Shown here one piece after another: positions 25,053 to 34,267 of a stretch of 64,000 nt of DNA (the stretch's first letter is position 1; each line of letters opens with the position of its first letter). The position numbers were made by a program, and so were the translations under genes. The notes under the pieces are model-generated. The model saw only the letters and a program-made list of their open reading frames with translations. It did no database searches and had not been told where the DNA came from. Source of the DNA: Hymenobacter canadensis (GTDB lineage Bacteria > Bacteroidota > Bacteroidia > Cytophagales > Hymenobacteraceae); contig NZ_CP114768.1 in the NCBI RefSeq assembly GCF_027359925.1, positions 1-64,000 of the forward strand, in the 5' to 3' direction.

Positions 25053-27395
25053 TTACACCGGCTGGCGCATGGCCTCCAGCACCTTGTCAGGCGTCATGGG
25101 CAGGGAGCGCAGGCGGCGGCCGGTGGCGTGGAAAATGGCGTTACCCACGGCCGCGGCGGTGCCCACGATGGCAATTTCGCCGATGCCCTTCACGCCCATG
25201 GCGTTGATGTACGGGTCTTTCTCATCGATAAACTCTACGGTCATGTCCGGAATGTCGGCATTCACGGGCACGTGGTAGTCGGCCAGGGTGGCGTTGGTGT
25301 AGCGGGCCAGGTTGGGGTCGCGCACGGTCTTTTCCATCAGGGCCGCCCCGATGCCCATCGTGGCCCCGCCCAGCACCTGCGAGCGGGCGGTTTTGGGGTT
25401 CAGGATGCGGCCGCCGGCCACCACGCTCACCCATTTGGTGATGCGCACGGTGCCCAGCTCGGGGTCGACCTGCACCTCGCAGAAGTGCGCCCCGAACGAG
25501 TACATGGCGTGGCCGCTTTCCTTACCGGCGTCGTCTGCTTTGGCCGCGCCGGCCTGGGCCGCCTCGTAGCCCGCGCCGTACTTGCCCTGGCCGAAGCCTT
25601 CGAGGTCGGTCAGGCTGGCGCGCTTCATCAGGGCCGCGAATTCCTCGCCTTTGGCCGGGTTGGCTTTCAGCTGCAGGCGGCCTTTCACCACTTCCACGTC
25701 GGCGGGTTTGGCGCGGAACAGCGGCGACTTGGCATCCTTCACGGCCATTTTGGTGAGCTTCTCCCACAAGTCCTGCGCGGCCGTGTACACCGACGAGGCG
25801 AAGGTGCCGGCCCCCATTGAGCCGCCCGAAATGTTGGTGGTCGGCAGCGCCGAGTCGCCCAGCTCGAAGCGCACCTTGTCGGGCGCGATACCCAGGCAGT
25901 CGGCCGCCACCTGCGTGATGACGGTGTAGGTGCCGGTGCCCAGGTCGGTGGCCGCCACCTGCACCACGGCGTGGCCGTCGGCGTAGAGGCGCACGCGGGC
26001 GTTGCCCTGCGAGTCGTTCACCGGGTAGGTGGCCGTGGCCATGCCCCAGCCCACGAGGTATTTGCCGTCGCGGGTCAGGCCGTTTTTGGGGTTGCGCTTG
26101 CTCCAGCCAAACAGCTCAGCGCCGCGGGCGTAGCACTGCTTCAGGCTTTTGCTGCTCCAGGGCTGGCCGGTGGCGGGGTCCTTGTCGGCGTGGTTGACCA
26201 GCCGAATCTGCACGGGGTCGAGGCCGAGCTGGTAGGCCAGATCGTCGAGCGAGCTTTCCAGGGCAAACGAGCCGGGCGCTTCGCCGGGCGCGCGCATCCA
26301 GGTGGGCGTCATCACGTTGCCTTTCACCAGCTTGGTAGTGGCTTCGAAATTGGGGCACTGGTAGAGCATGCCCATGAATTTGCTGTTGGTTTCGGCGTAG
26401 TCGTCCCAGGGCGAGGTGGTCGAGGTCTTCTCGTGCAGCAGGGCCAGCAGCTTGCCTTGCTTGGTGGCGCCCAGGCGCAGGGTCTGCTCCTGGTCTTCGC
26501 GGTGGCCGACGCTGGTAAACATCTGCGGGCGCGTCAGCACCAGCTTCACCGGCCGGCCCACGGCCTTGGCCGTGAGGGCCGTGAGCACGCTGTGGGGCCA
26601 GATGGGGCCTTTGCAGCCAAAGCCGCCGCCGAGGTACTTGGTGATGACGCGCACCTGGTCCTGGGGCAAACCCAGAATAGCGCTCAACGCGCGCTGCTGC
26701 CACGAGACGCCTTGCGTCGCGTCGTAGACGGTGAGGCGGTCGGCGGCTTCCCAGTGGGCGATGGTGGCGCTGGGCTCCATCGGGCTGTGGTGGTTGGTGG
26801 CGTGGGTGTAGGTGGCCGTCACCTGGGCCGGCGCGGCGGCGAAAGCCTCGGCGGCCTTGCCGCGGCGCTTGGTGCCCTCGGCGTCGGCATTGGGCTTGCC
26901 ACCGGGGTTGTAGCGCGGCGCTTTCGTATCCTGGTACGAGGCCACGGGGGCTTCCGCGGTTACGCTCACGCGCAGCTTGGCGGCAGCCTGCTGGGCATGC
27001 TCCAGCGTATCGGCTACCACGATGGCCACCGGCTGGCCGGCGTAGAATATCTGGTCGGACTGCAGGGGCATGAAGGTCATCTGCACCGCATAGCCGATGG
27101 CCTCCTTGCCTTCCTTGGTTTCCGCCGTCAGGGCGGGCTTGGGCAGGTTCTGGTGGGTTAGGATGGCCAGTACGCCCGGCTCGAGCTGGGCCGCGCTGAG
27201 GTCGAAACCGGTCACGCGGCCCTTGGCCACGTCACTGGTTTTGATGACGGCGTGCACCATCCCCGGCAGGTGGTTGTACTCGGCCGAGTATTTGGCCGCG
27301 CCCGTCACCTTGGCCCGGCCATCCACGCGGCTCAGCGGCTGGCCGACAGCGACCGTTTGGGGGGGAGTTTCAAAGAAGGCGGATTCGGTATCCAT
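25053..27395 (-). CDS. paoC: Aldehyde oxidoreductase, molybdenum-binding subunit (PaoC-like)
   Basis: A 780-residue large subunit of the xanthine oxidase family. It holds the molybdopterin cofactor and oxidises the substrate (aromatic aldehydes in the E. coli PaoABC enzyme). Visible blocks are the N-terminal GQPLSRVDGRAKVTGAAKYS, GGGFGCKG in the cofactor region, RAPGEAPGSFALES, and the C-terminal KGIGEIAIVGTAAAVGNAI, whose Glu is the expected catalytic base. The length fits. It is the last gene of the three-gene operon and follows paoB by 85 bases. No paoD or XdhC-type maturation gene is in the window. The substrate is inferred from the family only. Confidence 0.9.
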   Translation of the reverse strand: MDTESAFFETPPQTVAVGQPLSRVDGRAKVTGAAKYSAEYNHLPGMVHAVIKTSDVAKGRVTGFDLSAAQLEPGVLAILTHQNLPKPALTAETKEGKEAIGYAVQMTFMPLQSDQIFYAGQPVAIVVADTLEHAQQAAAKLRVSVTAEAPVASYQDTKAPRYNPGGKPNADAEGTKRRGKAAEAFAAAPAQVTATYTHATNHHSPMEPSATIAHWEAADRLTVYDATQGVSWQQRALSAILGLPQDQVRVITKYLGGGFGCKGPIWPHSVLTALTAKAVGRPVKLVLTRPQMFTSVGHREDQEQTLRLGATKQGKLLALLHEKTSTTSPWDDYAETNSKFMGMLYQCPNFEATTKLVKGNVMTPTWMRAPGEAPGSFALESSLDDLAYQLGLDPVQIRLVNHADKDPATGQPWSSKSLKQCYARGAELFGWSKRNPKNGLTRDGKYLVGWGMATATYPVNDSQGNARVRLYADGHAVVQVAATDLGTGTYTVITQVAADCLGIAPDKVRFELGDSALPTTNISGGSMGAGTFASSVYTAAQDLWEKLTKMAVKDAKSPLFRAKPADVEVVKGRLQLKANPAKGEEFAALMKRASLTDLEGFGQGKYGAGYEAAQAGAAKADDAGKESGHAMYSFGAHFCEVQVDPELGTVRITKWVSVVAGGRILNPKTARSQVLGGATMGIGAALMEKTVRDPNLARYTNATLADYHVPVNADIPDMTVEFIDEKDPYINAMGVKGIGEIAIVGTAAAVGNAIFHATGRRLRSLPMTPDKVLEAMRQPV

Positions 27396-27480
27396 GGTTC
27401 GGGCTGTTAGCTTATAGCCGTTGGCTACGGGCTTTGTGGTGAGGAATTGTCGGGGTGGCTTGCGGGGTGAGGGCGAACGG

Positions 27481-28464
27481 CTAGGCGCTAACCGCTTCTA
27501 ACGCCCGCACCAGCGTGTTCTGGGCCAGCTCCACTTTGAAAGCGTTTTCGCTGCGGGGCTTGGCGCCCTGCAGCGCGGCGGCGGCGGCCGCCTTGAAGGT
27601 GGCCTCGGTGGCCGGCTGGCCCACCAAAGCCTTCTCGGCTTCCAGGGAGCGCCAGGGCTTGGTGCCCACCCCGCCCAGCGCCACGCGGGCCGAGCGGATG
27701 GTGCCGCCCTGCACATCGAGACCCACGGCGGCCGAGGCCAGGGCGTAGGCGTAGCTGCTCCGCTCGCGCACCTTCAGGTAGGTGGAGCGTTGGGCGTGGG
27801 CGGCGGCCGGAATGGTGACGGCCACCAGCAGCTCGCCGGGCTCCAGCACGGTTTCCTTCTGCGGCGTGCTGCCGGGCAGCAGGTAGAACTCTGTCACGGG
27901 CACCTGCCGCTGCTTGCCCTTCTGGTTTTCCAGGGTCAGCACGGCGTCGAAGGCGGCCAGGGCCACGCTCAGGTCGCCGGGGTAGGCGGTGGCAATACAG
28001 CTCTCCGAGGTGCCCAGCACGGCCAGGTTGTGGTTGTCGCCGGTGAGGGCCGGGCAGCCCGAGCCGGGCACGCGCTTGTTGCACGGAAACGCCGCGTCGC
28101 GGAAATAGCCGCAGCGGGTGCGCTGCAGAATGTTGCCCCCGATGCTGGCCATGTTGCGCAGCTGCGGCGAGGCCGCCAGCAGAAGCGACTCGGAAATGGC
28201 CGGAAACTGGGCCTTCACCAGCGGGTGCTCGCCCACGGCGTTCATGCGCTCCATGGCCCCGATGCGCAGCCCGTCCTTGGTCTGCTCGATGCCTTTGAAG
28301 GGCAGTTGGTTGATGTCGACCAGCTGCGGGGGCTCGGTCAGGTTGGCCTTCATCAGGTCCAGTAGCGTGGTGCCGCCGGCAATGTAGGCGGCCTGGGGCT
28401 GGTCTTTGGTGCGGCCGGTGGCCTCTTTGGCCGTAGTGGCCTGGGTGTAGCTGAAGTCGTTCAT
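27481..28464 (-). CDS. paoB: Aldehyde oxidoreductase, FAD-binding subunit (PaoB-like)
   Basis: A 327-residue flavoprotein subunit passing electrons from the molybdenum and FeS centres to FAD. The AGGTTLLDLMK (residues 29-39) and ASIGGNILQ (106-114) FAD-binding motifs are present. The insertion that carries an unusual [4Fe-4S] cluster in E. coli PaoB is conserved, with Cys118 (QRTRCGYFRD), Cys128 (PCNKR), Cys137 (GSGCPAL) and Cys156 (SESCIAT). This places the protein in the PaoB group rather than ordinary xanthine dehydrogenases. It is the middle gene of the operon. The 105-base gap to paoA carries short inverted TTAGG-type repeats. Confidence 0.92.
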   Translation of the reverse strand: MNDFSYTQATTAKEATGRTKDQPQAAYIAGGTTLLDLMKANLTEPPQLVDINQLPFKGIEQTKDGLRIGAMERMNAVGEHPLVKAQFPAISESLLLAASPQLRNMASIGGNILQRTRCGYFRDAAFPCNKRVPGSGCPALTGDNHNLAVLGTSESCIATAYPGDLSVALAAFDAVLTLENQKGKQRQVPVTEFYLLPGSTPQKETVLEPGELLVAVTIPAAAHAQRSTYLKVRERSSYAYALASAAVGLDVQGGTIRSARVALGGVGTKPWRSLEAEKALVGQPATEATFKAAAAAALQGAKPRSENAFKVELAQNTLVRALEAVSA

Positions 28465-28465
28465 G

Positions 28466-28580
28466 GGTCAGGTCTTAGGGATTAGGGGCTTAGGATTTAG
28501 GATTGATTTTGGAATACGGCCAAGCAGCCCCCCACTGATGGAGCATGCTAAGCCCTAAAACCTAAGTTCCTAAGCCCTAC
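28466..28580. repeat. Inverted TTAGG-type repeat cluster between paoA and paoB
   Basis: On the plus strand 28474-28505 contains repeated TTAGG/TTAGGG words, and 28548-28579 contains their complements (CTAAGCCCTAAAACCTAAG and CCTAAGCCCTA). The two halves can fold into an imperfect stem. The right half includes the paoA stop codon. Confidence 0.55.
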
Positions 28581-29211
28581 CTGCTACTTCGCGCACGGCG
28601 GCCACAATGTTGGGGTAGGCGCCGCAGCGGCAGATGTTGCCGCTCATCCACTCGCGGGTCTGGCCGTCGGTGGTGGCGTGGCCTTCCTTCACGCAGGCTA
28701 CGCCCGACATAATCTGGCCGGGCGTGCAGTAGCCGCACTGGAAGCCGTCGTGCTTAATGAACGCCTCCTGCATGGGGTGCAGCGCGTCGCCCTTGGCCAA
28801 GCCTTCAATGGTGGTGATTTCCTTGCCCTGGTTCATCACGGCCAGGGTCAGGCAGGCGTTGATGCGCTGGCCATCCACGTGCACGGTGCAGGCGCCGCAC
28901 TGGCCATGGTCGCAGCCCTTCTTGGTGCCGGTCAGGTCCAGGTACTCGCGCAGGGCGTCGAGCAGGGTGGTGCGGGGCTCCAGGGTCAGGTTCTTCACCT
29001 GACCATTGATGCGCAGCTGCATAGGGCTGGCACCCGACATCACAGGGTTGACCGGGGCGAGCTTCTGGGCCAGGGTTTCGGCCTGGCTGGCGATGGGCGA
29101 AGCCAGCGCGAAGCCCAGGATGCCCCCGGCTTGCTGCATGAACGTACGGCGCGAGCCGTCGGATGACTGCGACGCCTCCGGCTGGGTGTCCGGGAATAAA
29201 TCAGACTGCAT
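28570..29211 (-). CDS. paoA: Aldehyde oxidoreductase, 2Fe-2S subunit (PaoA-like)
   Basis: A 213-residue iron-sulfur subunit. A twin-arginine signal is present (SRRTFMQQAGG, residues 20-30), so the folded complex is probably exported by Tat. The plant-ferredoxin-like cluster uses Cys100, 105, 108 and 120 (KKGCDHGQCGACTV ... INACL), and the second cluster uses Cys159, 162, 194 and 196 (QCGYCTPGQ ... ICRCGAY). The family composition and order (FeS, FAD, Mo) match paoABC. It is the first gene of the operon on the minus strand. No promoter element was convincingly located upstream. Confidence 0.93.
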   Translation of the reverse strand: MQSDLFPDTQPEASQSSDGSRRTFMQQAGGILGFALASPIASQAETLAQKLAPVNPVMSGASPMQLRINGQVKNLTLEPRTTLLDALREYLDLTGTKKGCDHGQCGACTVHVDGQRINACLTLAVMNQGKEITTIEGLAKGDALHPMQEAFIKHDGFQCGYCTPGQIMSGVACVKEGHATTDGQTREWMSGNICRCGAYPNIVAAVREVAGRA

Positions 29212-30257
29212 GGAGTGAAGTGAAAGTGGGAAAATAAGCCTGCTCCGCCGCGCGCCGCGCCGGGGCCGCCAGGGCCTGCGCCGGGTGCCAACTGCGTCTA
29301 CTCAAATGTGGTTTTGACGGTTGCGAAGCAGGTTGTACGTAGCCCCATGGTAAAGGTATTGGCCCCTGGAACGACATTCTTCCGACTGCGACCCGTAAAG
29401 GCCAGTGAATCTGGCGCGGAAGACGCCGCCAGCACATCCTGCTTGCAGCGGAGGGGGACAAAAATTTCGCTAAGCCTTATCCGCGCAGCTTCACTTGTGG
29501 CTTCATGCCGGCTGCCCGTCCCCAAGGTAGCTGCTGAGGTTGTCAGGGCTGCCGCCCCATAACTCAGTCCCGTTTTTCCGGCATTTCGCTACCTGAAACC
29601 GGAATTAGCCAACCGTTATTTCCAGGCCTTGAGCACTCGCGTGAGCTTTGGGCTATGAAACAAGTAGCTTCTTCGCTGGTGGCCGGCCTGCTTTGCCTGA
29701 TGGTGGCGGCCAGTCCCTGTATTTTTGTGCCATACTTGCAATCAGTAACTACTTCAATGCTAGTATTCCGTCAGGCAAGCAGAATATATAACTTGCTGAG
29801 AAACAGTAATAAATGGCATAAAATGTTAATGATTTATTTACTATTTATTACTTGGCGTGTCTACTCTCCAAATTCTTTTACTACCCCTATTTTATACTAT
29901 GACTTGTACTAAAGTCTATCCCCTCTTAGCTGCTCATATTTAACAACAAGAAGTGGCCCTGTTGTATTAGTAGAGGCTTTCATTTCGCCGGTCTTGAATT
30001 TGCTGAGTCGGCAGTTGCTCAGCGTCTGATGGCCCAAGTCACGGCCCTCAGCGGCAACGGGTTGCTACTGGGCCCGCACCGAGTACCCGTCAGCCGCGAC
30101 CTGCGCGAAAAGGTGCTGAGGCAGGTATTTGGGATCCAGAAAGCCCCAAGAGGGCGCCTGCCCGGGGCACTCCGGTGGTAGGCCGCGCCGGCCGCTGTTA
30201 ACATCTGGTAGCCAGAGCGGTACTTATGCTAAGCCGCACTAAGCCGGCTCCCGCTTT
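29212..30257. other. Long intergenic region with an AT-rich island
   Basis: Between divergent paoA and the membrane-protein gene. 29212-29640 shows no supported gene. A frame at 29655-29912 starts with a good signal-peptide-like sequence (MKQVASSLVAGLLCLMVAAS) but then enters a clearly AT-rich island (about 29725-29980) with meaningless translation, so it looks like a gene start cut off by foreign or decayed DNA. From about 29973 to 30182 a GC-rich frame without a start (SAVAQRLMAQVTALSGNGLL...) reads like a coding fragment of unknown origin. Confidence 0.4.
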
Positions 30258-31175
30258 GTGCAGTACCTGACCGCCTTTGTTGACTATACCTACCCGCCCT
30301 TGCGCACGTTTTGGGAAAGCCGCCGCACGGCGCACTACCTGAGCGTGGCCCTGGTAACGACTTTTAGCCTGAGCATGGCGCTGGCGGTGGTGAACTACTG
30401 GCATCTGCTGGCGCTGCCGGGCTTGCTGGCGCGCTGCCATTTTTTGCAAGCAGTGGAGGTATCTTTCACGCTGCTGCTGTTTTTTGAAATGGTGAGCCTG
30501 GTGTTCGTCATCCCGGATTCCATCGCCAACTCCATCGGCAAGCAGATTGAGATTCTGAGCCTGGTGCTGCTACGATCCTCGTTCAAGGAATTTTCTCACT
30601 ACAACTTCGAGCGGCCCCTGCAAAGCCAGCTGGAGTCGGTTTACAAGATGGTAGCCGATGGCGGCGGGGCGCTGCTCGTATTTCTGCTGCTCTCGCTCTA
30701 CTACGGGGTGCAGCGGCACCGCGCCATCACGCCGGAAGCCGACAGGGCAGGCTTCGTGCAGCTCAAGCAGCTCATGGCCCTGCTGGTGCTGGCGGCGCTG
30801 CTGCTGCTCATCGGGCACGACGTAATGCAGGCTTTGCGCACCGGCCATTGGGTGCAGTCGGTGGACCGGTTTTATCTGTTGCTGATTTACGCCGACGTGC
30901 TGCTGCTGCTCGTAGCCTTCCGCTACACGCTGCACTACCCTGATATTTTCCGCTACTCGGCCTTCGTGCTGGTGACGGTCTTCATCCGGTTTTCATTGCT
31001 GGCCCCGGTGTACTACAACGCGCTGCTGGGGGTTTTTTCGGTCGTGTTCGCCATTGCCGTGGTGTATTTCCACACCGTGTTCACCGATGGCCGGCTGGCT
31101 TACATCGCCCGGCACCAGCCCCGGCCGCCGGCAGCCGCCGGCGAAGTGGCCGCGCCGCCCCAGCCGCGGGAGTGA
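30258..31175 (+). CDS. Polytopic membrane protein of unknown function
   Basis: A 305-residue inner-membrane protein starting at GTG 30258. About seven hydrophobic segments are visible (near residues 28-48, 65-88, 138-152, 172-192, 208-224, 232-252 and 256-276), with a charged cytoplasmic loop (SSFKEFSHYNFERPL, about 107-121) and a Pro/Ala-rich tail. No transporter or enzyme motif is recognised. It stands alone, with nothing obviously co-transcribed. Even codon use and strong hydrophobic patterning make a real gene likely; the non-ATG start is the least certain point. Confidence 0.7.
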   Translation: MQYLTAFVDYTYPPLRTFWESRRTAHYLSVALVTTFSLSMALAVVNYWHLLALPGLLARCHFLQAVEVSFTLLLFFEMVSLVFVIPDSIANSIGKQIEILSLVLLRSSFKEFSHYNFERPLQSQLESVYKMVADGGGALLVFLLLSLYYGVQRHRAITPEADRAGFVQLKQLMALLVLAALLLLIGHDVMQALRTGHWVQSVDRFYLLLIYADVLLLLVAFRYTLHYPDIFRYSAFVLVTVFIRFSLLAPVYYNALLGVFSVVFAIAVVYFHTVFTDGRLAYIARHQPRPPAAAGEVAAPPQPRE

Positions 31176-31649
31176 GTGGCCGGTAGCTGCCGGGGGGCCG
31201 GATACGGCCGGCCGGAAAGTTGATAGGCGATGGAATAAGGGGGCCATTTGCGCCGCGCACGCTACCTGGTGGAGGCTCTGCCTCGCACAGGAGGAAGGCT
31301 TTGCTATTACAGGGTTCCAAACCGCTCCCCTGCTGCGCATGACCGACATTTCGATTGGCCAGTCCGTGGCCCTCGCGCCCAACAAATACATCGCCACCCG
31401 GCTGGGATTACATTTCAAACCAATGCTTACACATTTAAAGCGGCGTACCCCTGCCCCCGTTCGCTGGGGTTGAGTATGCAAAAACTGCTCCCTGGATTCG
31501 AGACCGGCCCGCAGGCCACCGGAGGCACGTTTTCCGACCTCTGCGCCCGGTTGTGCGTAAACCGGCTTGTCCCTTGGGACTGTTTTTTCAACCGCAGGGC
31601 GCGCGGCCGACCAAATGGTGGCCTGCGCGCTCCTTCTCCTCCCCCGCTT
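31176..31649. other. Intergenic region before the EthD gene
   Basis: No supported gene. Several overlapping open frames continue through this stretch, including an upstream extension of the EthD frame from 31248, but their translations are of the Arg/Pro-rich shadow type. No clear promoter or terminator was seen. Confidence 0.4.
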
Positions 31650-32675
31650 ATGTCTTCTGAACTGCCCAGCGCGGCCGCCGAAAACCCGCGCGCCGACAAC
31701 CAACACCGCCCCCCCGTGCGCACCAGCTACCACACCACCACCGCGCCGCTCATCGTTACGCCCACCTTCCTCACGCGGGCCGATAACACGCCCCGTGCCG
31801 AGCGCCCGCTCGATGAGGGCTCCACCCGCACCCGCCGCGGCGACGGCCTCGAGAACCCCGACGCCGAGCCCACCGAAATTGCCCTCGAACCCAACCCCAA
31901 CCTGGCCTACGAGCACTGGGACGAATACTGGCGCAAAGTCCACGGTCCCAAATTCGCCTACCAGGAGCCCGGCACCGACAATGAGCCCGTGCTGCGCTAC
32001 GACCAGGTGCACCGCTTCGCTGGCGGCCCGTCCTCGTTTTTCCGCCCCCCTTACCTGGCCATGATTACGGCGGATAAAAAGCTGGTGAGCGACCCCGAGG
32101 CGCAGGTACCAGCCTACCAGCGCCCCCGCTTCGACGGCTTCGCCTATATCGCCTACGCCGCCGAGGCCGATATCGAGCGCGTGCTCAAGCAGCCGCAGTA
32201 CGACAAGCGCATCATTGCCGACGAGCAAACGGTGTTCCGCCTGGTGACCCGCGAAATTGCCCGCGAGTACATCCTGCTGCCCAGCCCCCAGCACCGCGAC
32301 CCGCTGAGCCTGGTCAAAATCCACTACCGCCGACCCGAGCTGAGCCGCGAGGCGTTTCAGCAGCGGCTGCTCGAGCAGCACGCGGCGCTGGTCATCGCCC
32401 AGCCGGCCACCCACCAGTACGTGCGCCGCTACGCCCAGCTGCACAACATCGGCTCGACCCAGCAGCCCGACCCCGAGGGCCGCCCGATTGACGCCGTTTC
32501 GGTGCTCTCCTTCGCCAGTGTCAACGACGTGGAAGACTACCTGCTCACCGACGGCTACCGCGCCATCGAGGCCGACGAAGCCACCTTCATCGACCTGGAG
32601 CGCTCGGAGTTCTGGACCGGCCTCAACTACAGCGTCATCAACCGCCTGCTGCCCGAGCTGGCCACCCAGCGCTAG
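31650..32675 (+). CDS. EthD-domain protein with two ferredoxin-like halves
   Basis: A 341-residue soluble protein. The first ~90 residues are Pro/Thr/Asp-rich and probably disordered. Two EthD-like alpha-beta barrel halves follow. The first is at about 95-215, with HWDEYWRKVHGPKFAY and FDGFAYIAYAAEADIERVL. The second is at about 225-341, with SLVKIHYRRPELSREAFQQR and AVSVLSFASVNDVEDYL. EthD relatives are small dimeric alpha-beta barrels, some linked to ether degradation or polyketide chemistry. Two fused copies would make an intramolecular barrel. ATG 31650 is chosen because the upstream extension looks non-coding. Function is not predictable; it appears monocistronic. Confidence 0.75.
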   Translation: MSSELPSAAAENPRADNQHRPPVRTSYHTTTAPLIVTPTFLTRADNTPRAERPLDEGSTRTRRGDGLENPDAEPTEIALEPNPNLAYEHWDEYWRKVHGPKFAYQEPGTDNEPVLRYDQVHRFAGGPSSFFRPPYLAMITADKKLVSDPEAQVPAYQRPRFDGFAYIAYAAEADIERVLKQPQYDKRIIADEQTVFRLVTREIAREYILLPSPQHRDPLSLVKIHYRRPELSREAFQQRLLEQHAALVIAQPATHQYVRRYAQLHNIGSTQQPDPEGRPIDAVSVLSFASVNDVEDYLLTDGYRAIEADEATFIDLERSEFWTGLNYSVINRLLPELATQR

Positions 32676-32702
32676 GGCAGGCGCCTGCTACCCTTTCAAA
32701 TA

Positions 32703-32739
32703 AGGGCCCTATGCTGCAATGCGTGCGGCATGGGGCCCT
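32703..32739 (+). terminator. Hairpin downstream of the EthD gene
   Basis: AGGGCCCTATGCT (32703-32715) pairs with GGCATGGGGCCCT (32727-32739) with two mismatches. It lies 28 bases after the EthD stop and is followed by CGTTTGTTGG, a weak T-rich tail. Probably a terminator. Confidence 0.5.
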
Positions 32740-32758
32740 CGTTTGTTGGTAACTTATG

Positions 32759-32930
32759 CTACCCGGCCATAATGCCGTGCTCCCGCACCATCGTGGGCGT
32801 GCTGCCGGTGAGCTTCTTGAAGGAGTTGATCGACCTGCAAGGAGAATTTAATTTCTCCGGCGAGACGCTGAGCGATGCGCGACACTTCGACCTGGGCGCG
32901 TTGCTCACTGTCGAATGGCAAACTACTTCG
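32759..32930 (-). pseudogene. AraC-family C-terminal fragment, frameshifted
   Basis: On the minus strand one frame gives SEQRAQVEVSRIAQRLAGE and, after a frame change, another gives INSFKKLTGSTPTMVREHG and a stop at 32759. Together these resemble the second helix-turn-helix of AraC regulators (xIAxRLxF...SxSFKKxxGxTPxxxR). The frame change makes it non-functional. About 70 bases of it recur with a 5-base deletion at 52406-52476 on the plus strand. The AraC assignment is an inference from the pattern. Confidence 0.45.
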
Positions 32931-33083
32931 CTGGTTACCAATGCTAATATATAGAACACGAGGACGGGGTTGGGCGTGCTATTGGCGCAACGCGGGGCGG
33001 CCGATGAACTGCGGTTATCCGGTTGAAAGGGCTGGGGCCGCGTATGCCGGGTAATTGCCCGATACTTCCCGGCAATAACCCCA

Positions 33084-34160
33084 ATGGCCTTCCCTACCCG
33101 CACCAAAACCCGTCGCCACCACCGGGACATCGTCGTCATCGGGGCTTCCGCTGGGGGCGTCTCGGCGCTGCTGGCCCTGGTGAAAACCCTGCCGGCGGAT
33201 TTTCCGGCCCCAATTTTCGTGGTGCAGCACCTCGCGCCGGATTCGCCCAGCATCCTGCCGCAGCTACTTGGCTTCGTCTCGGCGCTGCGGGTCAAACACC
33301 CCCAGGACGGCGAAACAGTGGAGGCCGGGGTCATTTACGTGGCCCCACCCGACCATCACCTGCTGCTCGAAGACGACCGGGTACTGGTGGCGCGGGGCCC
33401 GAAGGAAAACCGCTTCCGGCCTTCCATTGACGCGCTGTTCCGCTCGGCGGCCTACACCTACGGCCCCCGCGTGATTGGCGTGGTGCTCACCGGCTACCTC
33501 GACGACGGCACCTCCGGGCTGTGGAGCGTGCAGCGCATGGGCGGGCTGACCATCGTGCAGGACCCGCTCGACGCCGAGCAGCCCTCGATGCCCACCAACG
33601 CGCTGGAGTTCGTGCAGGCCGACCACCTCGTGCCCCTGGCCGGGCTGGGCGCGCTGCTGGCCCGCCTCACCACGGAGGCCTCGCCGGCCAAGCCTCGCCT
33701 GCCCGCCGACCAGCTGGAGTTACTGAAAATCGAGTTGACCATTGCCAAGCAGGGCGGCGGCTTCGAGTTGGGCATCATCGATAAAGGCCAGCTCACCCCC
33801 TTCACCTGCCCGGACTGTCACGGCGCCCTCACCCAGCTCATCGAGGGCAAGCTGATTCGCTACCGCTGCCACACGGGCCACGCCTACACCGTCAGCGCTT
33901 TGCTGAGCGAAGTCACCGAGTCGGTGGAAAGCCTGCTCTACCAGTCTATGCGGGGCCTGGAGGAAACCAAGATGCTACTCCAGAATATCGCGGGGCAGTT
34001 CGCCGACAACGAGCAGCCCGAGGTGGCCGCCTTGTTCTTGCGCAAAGCCGACGAAACCGGCCGCCAGGCCCGGGTCGTGCACCAGTCCATTCTCAAGCAG
34101 GAAGCCCTCAGCGGCGACCTGCAGTTCCAGAAAAACAAGCTCCCGCACGCCGGCGCCTGA
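33084..34160 (+). CDS. CheB-type protein methylesterase without receiver domain
   Basis: A 358-residue protein. Its N-terminal ~190 residues form a CheB methylesterase domain with the catalytic Ser22 (VIGASAGGVSALL), His49 (VVQHLAPD) and Asp141 (VVLTGYLDDGTSG). CheB removes methyl groups from chemoreceptor glutamates and is normally controlled by an N-terminal receiver, which is missing here. After a helix comes a possible zinc-binding segment (TCPDC, Cys242/245; RYRCHTGHAY, Cys262/His266) and a helical tail. A PAS histidine kinase follows 107 bases downstream. No CheR or chemoreceptor gene is present, so a role outside classical chemotaxis is likely. Confidence 0.88.
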   Translation: MAFPTRTKTRRHHRDIVVIGASAGGVSALLALVKTLPADFPAPIFVVQHLAPDSPSILPQLLGFVSALRVKHPQDGETVEAGVIYVAPPDHHLLLEDDRVLVARGPKENRFRPSIDALFRSAAYTYGPRVIGVVLTGYLDDGTSGLWSVQRMGGLTIVQDPLDAEQPSMPTNALEFVQADHLVPLAGLGALLARLTTEASPAKPRLPADQLELLKIELTIAKQGGGFELGIIDKGQLTPFTCPDCHGALTQLIEGKLIRYRCHTGHAYTVSALLSEVTESVESLLYQSMRGLEETKMLLQNIAGQFADNEQPEVAALFLRKADETGRQARVVHQSILKQEALSGDLQFQKNKLPHAGA

Positions 34161-34267
34161 GCGCGCGGGGCTGCCCGTTGCAGGCCAAGCGGCCGGCCAG
34201 GGTTTCCACTGCCAGAAGCCGTACCTTCCAGTGATTTCCGTGCTGCTGGTATTTATATCCTGATTCC

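Noticed and set aside
25971-27161. 396-codon plus-strand frame
   Set aside because: Antisense to the molybdenum subunit gene; low-complexity Gly/Ala/Val/His-rich sequence.
30993-32444. 483-codon minus-strand frame
   Set aside because: It covers parts of two genes and the gap between them on the opposite strand; the translation has no domain.
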